A program made the translations under genes and the position numbers. The notes under the pieces are model-generated. The model saw nothing but the letters and a program-made list of their open reading frames with translations, was not told the origin of the DNA and searched no databases. Source: JARRQB01 sp965368585 (GTDB lineage Bacteria; Pseudomonadota; Gammaproteobacteria; Chromatiales; Chromatiaceae). From it: a stretch of 5,800 bases of DNA. The stretch lies in the NCBI GenBank assembly GCA_965368585.1, contig CBDUNM010000227.1:1-5800 (forward strand), given 5' to 3'. Each line of letters begins with the position of its first letter. The stretch's first letter is position 1. Of the stretch, positions 4,664 through 5,800 are shown one piece after another.

Positions 4664-5800
4664 TTACTGTGCGAGCCAGTTCCGCAGTACGTTCTCGCGC
4701 ATCCTGGCCTCTGCGTCGCCGGCGTCGGCGGCCCGCGTGTACCAGTCCAGCGCCAGCGCCGCATCCGGCTGAGACCCGACCAGCCCGTGGGTCGTCCGGA
4801 ACACCGGGTCGTAGGTCTTGCCAAGCGCGGTAGCGGCGCGCGCATCGCCGCTTTGCGCGGCCCGCTTGTAGTAATAGCGGGCACCTTCGAAGTTGCCGAG
4901 CTCGATGAGCTTCTCGCCGCGCGCGACGAGCTCCGCGCGGGACAAGACCTCAGGGCGCGAGCGATGCCTGGTCGAATCGGATTGGGGTATCGGATCACGG
5001 CGGGCCGCACCCACCGGCTGTCTATCGCGTGAGTAGCTCAGCGCTGGCTCGGGGGAAGCAGCAACGATCCCGAGGTGTACCGTTGCTTCCGTGGTTGCCG
5101 TCGCATTGTTCGAGGATTCGACCGCTATGGCGGTTATTTTCAACACAACCCGGGACGGGGAGTCCTCTTGTGGAGTAAGGACTAAACCTGACAGTTCGGG
5201 TGCCGTGAGAACCCAGGTGCCATCCGCTTCGCGCTTACCGGCGGACAGAATTGCGCTGTGCGGCAGACCGCTCAGTTCGATAACCATGCTTTCAGAACCG
5301 TCCCGGTCGGTGAGCCGAGACTTGATCTGCAACGGCATGGCGGTGAATTGGTCTCCGATGGCGCCGATGGCATGCAAACTCGGCGGATCCGCTACCGCAT
5401 TGAGCGAGACCCTGAGGGTACGATGCTCGATGGCAGTGTTGGTTGCGGTGTCCTCAAGTTGCAACGACAGCTCGAAATCCTTGTCGCTGTTCGGCGGCGG
5501 CGCGACGGAAATTCCTTCCAGATCCGAGGGGGACAGACGCCATCCGTCGGTGATTCGTTCGCCCGCGGAGAGCGTGGCGCCGGACGGCACACCCCGCATC
5601 GTAATGATTAGCGTGGCGGCGTCGCCCGGCGTCTGCACCTTGATATCGAGCGGGATCGGCGTGTCCTCGCTGCCACTCGCGTCGCGCACCGTAAGGGTGG
5701 GCGTCGTCACCGTCGGTGGAGCGACGGGGGGCGGTACGGGCGCACGGACGACGGCGTCGCCGGGCGGCGCCGGACGCGGGGTGCCGACGACCAGGTTGGC
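4664..5800 (-). CDS. Ig-like repeat / Sel1-like repeat protein, C-terminal 378 residues (5' end outside the window)
   Basis: The minus strand is open from the window edge at 5800 to TAA at 4666-4664. A GTG at 5710-5708 is internal, since the frame continues upstream without a stop. In window-visible numbering, residues 8-34 are proline-rich (PRPAPP, PVPPPVAPP). Two tandem repeats of about 105 residues follow (35-140 and 141-246), each with the adhesin-type pattern ATLSAG or AILSAG, then DG-W-L-P--L-G, then V/L-L-P. Such Ig/cadherin-like repeats are typical of large secreted or surface proteins. The second keeps the acidic LTDRDGSES motif; the first has QTPGDAA instead. A polar linker (247-288) leads to two Sel1-like helical repeats (289-378: GARYYYKRAAQSGDARAATALG and ALDWYTRAADAGDAEA). 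Sel1 repeats usually mediate protein-protein contacts. Location is probably periplasm or surface; a signal or membrane anchor would be upstream. Function is unknown. Confidence 0.85.
   Translation of the reverse strand, partial: ANLVVGTPRPAPPGDAVVRAPVPPPVAPPTVTTPTLTVRDASGSEDTPIPLDIKVQTPGDAATLIITMRGVPSGATLSAGERITDGWRLSPSDLEGISVAPPPNSDKDFELSLQLEDTATNTAIEHRTLRVSLNAVADPPSLHAIGAIGDQFTAMPLQIKSRLTDRDGSESMVIELSGLPHSAILSAGKREADGTWVLTAPELSGLVLTPQEDSPSRVVLKITAIAVESSNNATATTEATVHLGIVAASPEPALSYSRDRQPVGAARRDPIPQSDSTRHRSRPEVLSRAELVARGEKLIELGNFEGARYYYKRAAQSGDARAATALGKTYDPVFRTTHGLVGSQPDAALALDWYTRAADAGDAEARMRENVLRNWLAQ

Noticed and set aside
4344..4772. A 142-codon plus-strand frame starting inside repeat copy 2
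   Set aside because: It runs antisense into the Ig/Sel1 gene, has no ribosome binding site, and its translation matches no known protein pattern.
5708..5710. GTG as the start codon of the Ig/Sel1 gene
   Set aside because: The frame stays open upstream to the window edge with a coding-like proline-rich sequence, there is no ribosome binding site, and a start here would leave no export signal.
1..5800. CRISPR array, intact insertion sequence, defence or toxin-antitoxin system
   Set aside because: No regularly spaced repeats, transposase motifs, or recognisable defence or toxin genes were found on either strand.

Overview
The window looks like a piece of a moderately GC-rich proteobacterial chromosome, probably gammaproteobacterial. 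The grounds are a type II (hexameric-class) citrate synthase, a twin-arginine export signal, a strong intrinsic terminator, and an adhesin-like Ig-repeat protein. The lineage cannot be fixed from the sequence alone.

Layout, left to right. A minus-strand gene of unknown function begins at 164 and runs off the left edge. A 364-base divergent gap separates it from citrate synthase (gltA, + strand, 529-1854), which carries all its active-site residues but has lost several residues of the E. coli NADH-inhibition site. A 473-base gene-free stretch follows. It holds a stem-loop over the gltA stop codon, the first copy of a dispersed intergenic repeat (1972-2166) and, at its end, an AT-rich promoter-like stretch with a dyad. 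Next is a compact, self-contained unit: a 57-residue single-pass membrane protein (2328-2501) with a strong ribosome binding site and its own rho-independent terminator (2522-2547). It is short enough to be missed by usual length cut-offs.

From 2548 to 3161 there is no convincing gene, but there are several dyads and one long imperfect stem-loop (3047-3099) ahead of the next gene. That gene (3162-4211, + strand) encodes a Tat-exported aldo/keto reductase with an intact catalytic tetrad. A 452-base convergent gap (4212-4663) carries the second repeat copy (4342-4434). The right end is a minus-strand gene, open past the window edge, whose product joins a proline-rich stretch, two adhesin-type Ig-like repeats and a C-terminal pair of Sel1-like (TPR-type) repeats.

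The genes do not form an obvious operon or pathway. Citrate synthase is core metabolism standing alone; the other three readable genes each seem to be separate units, and at least three of the four act at or beyond the inner membrane (small membrane protein, periplasmic reductase, probable surface or periplasmic repeat protein). No CRISPR array, tRNA, rRNA, intact insertion sequence or defence system was seen. The points most worth following are the repeat pair, the small membrane-protein unit, the altered allosteric site of citrate synthase, the leader stem-loop and the Ig/Sel1 architecture.
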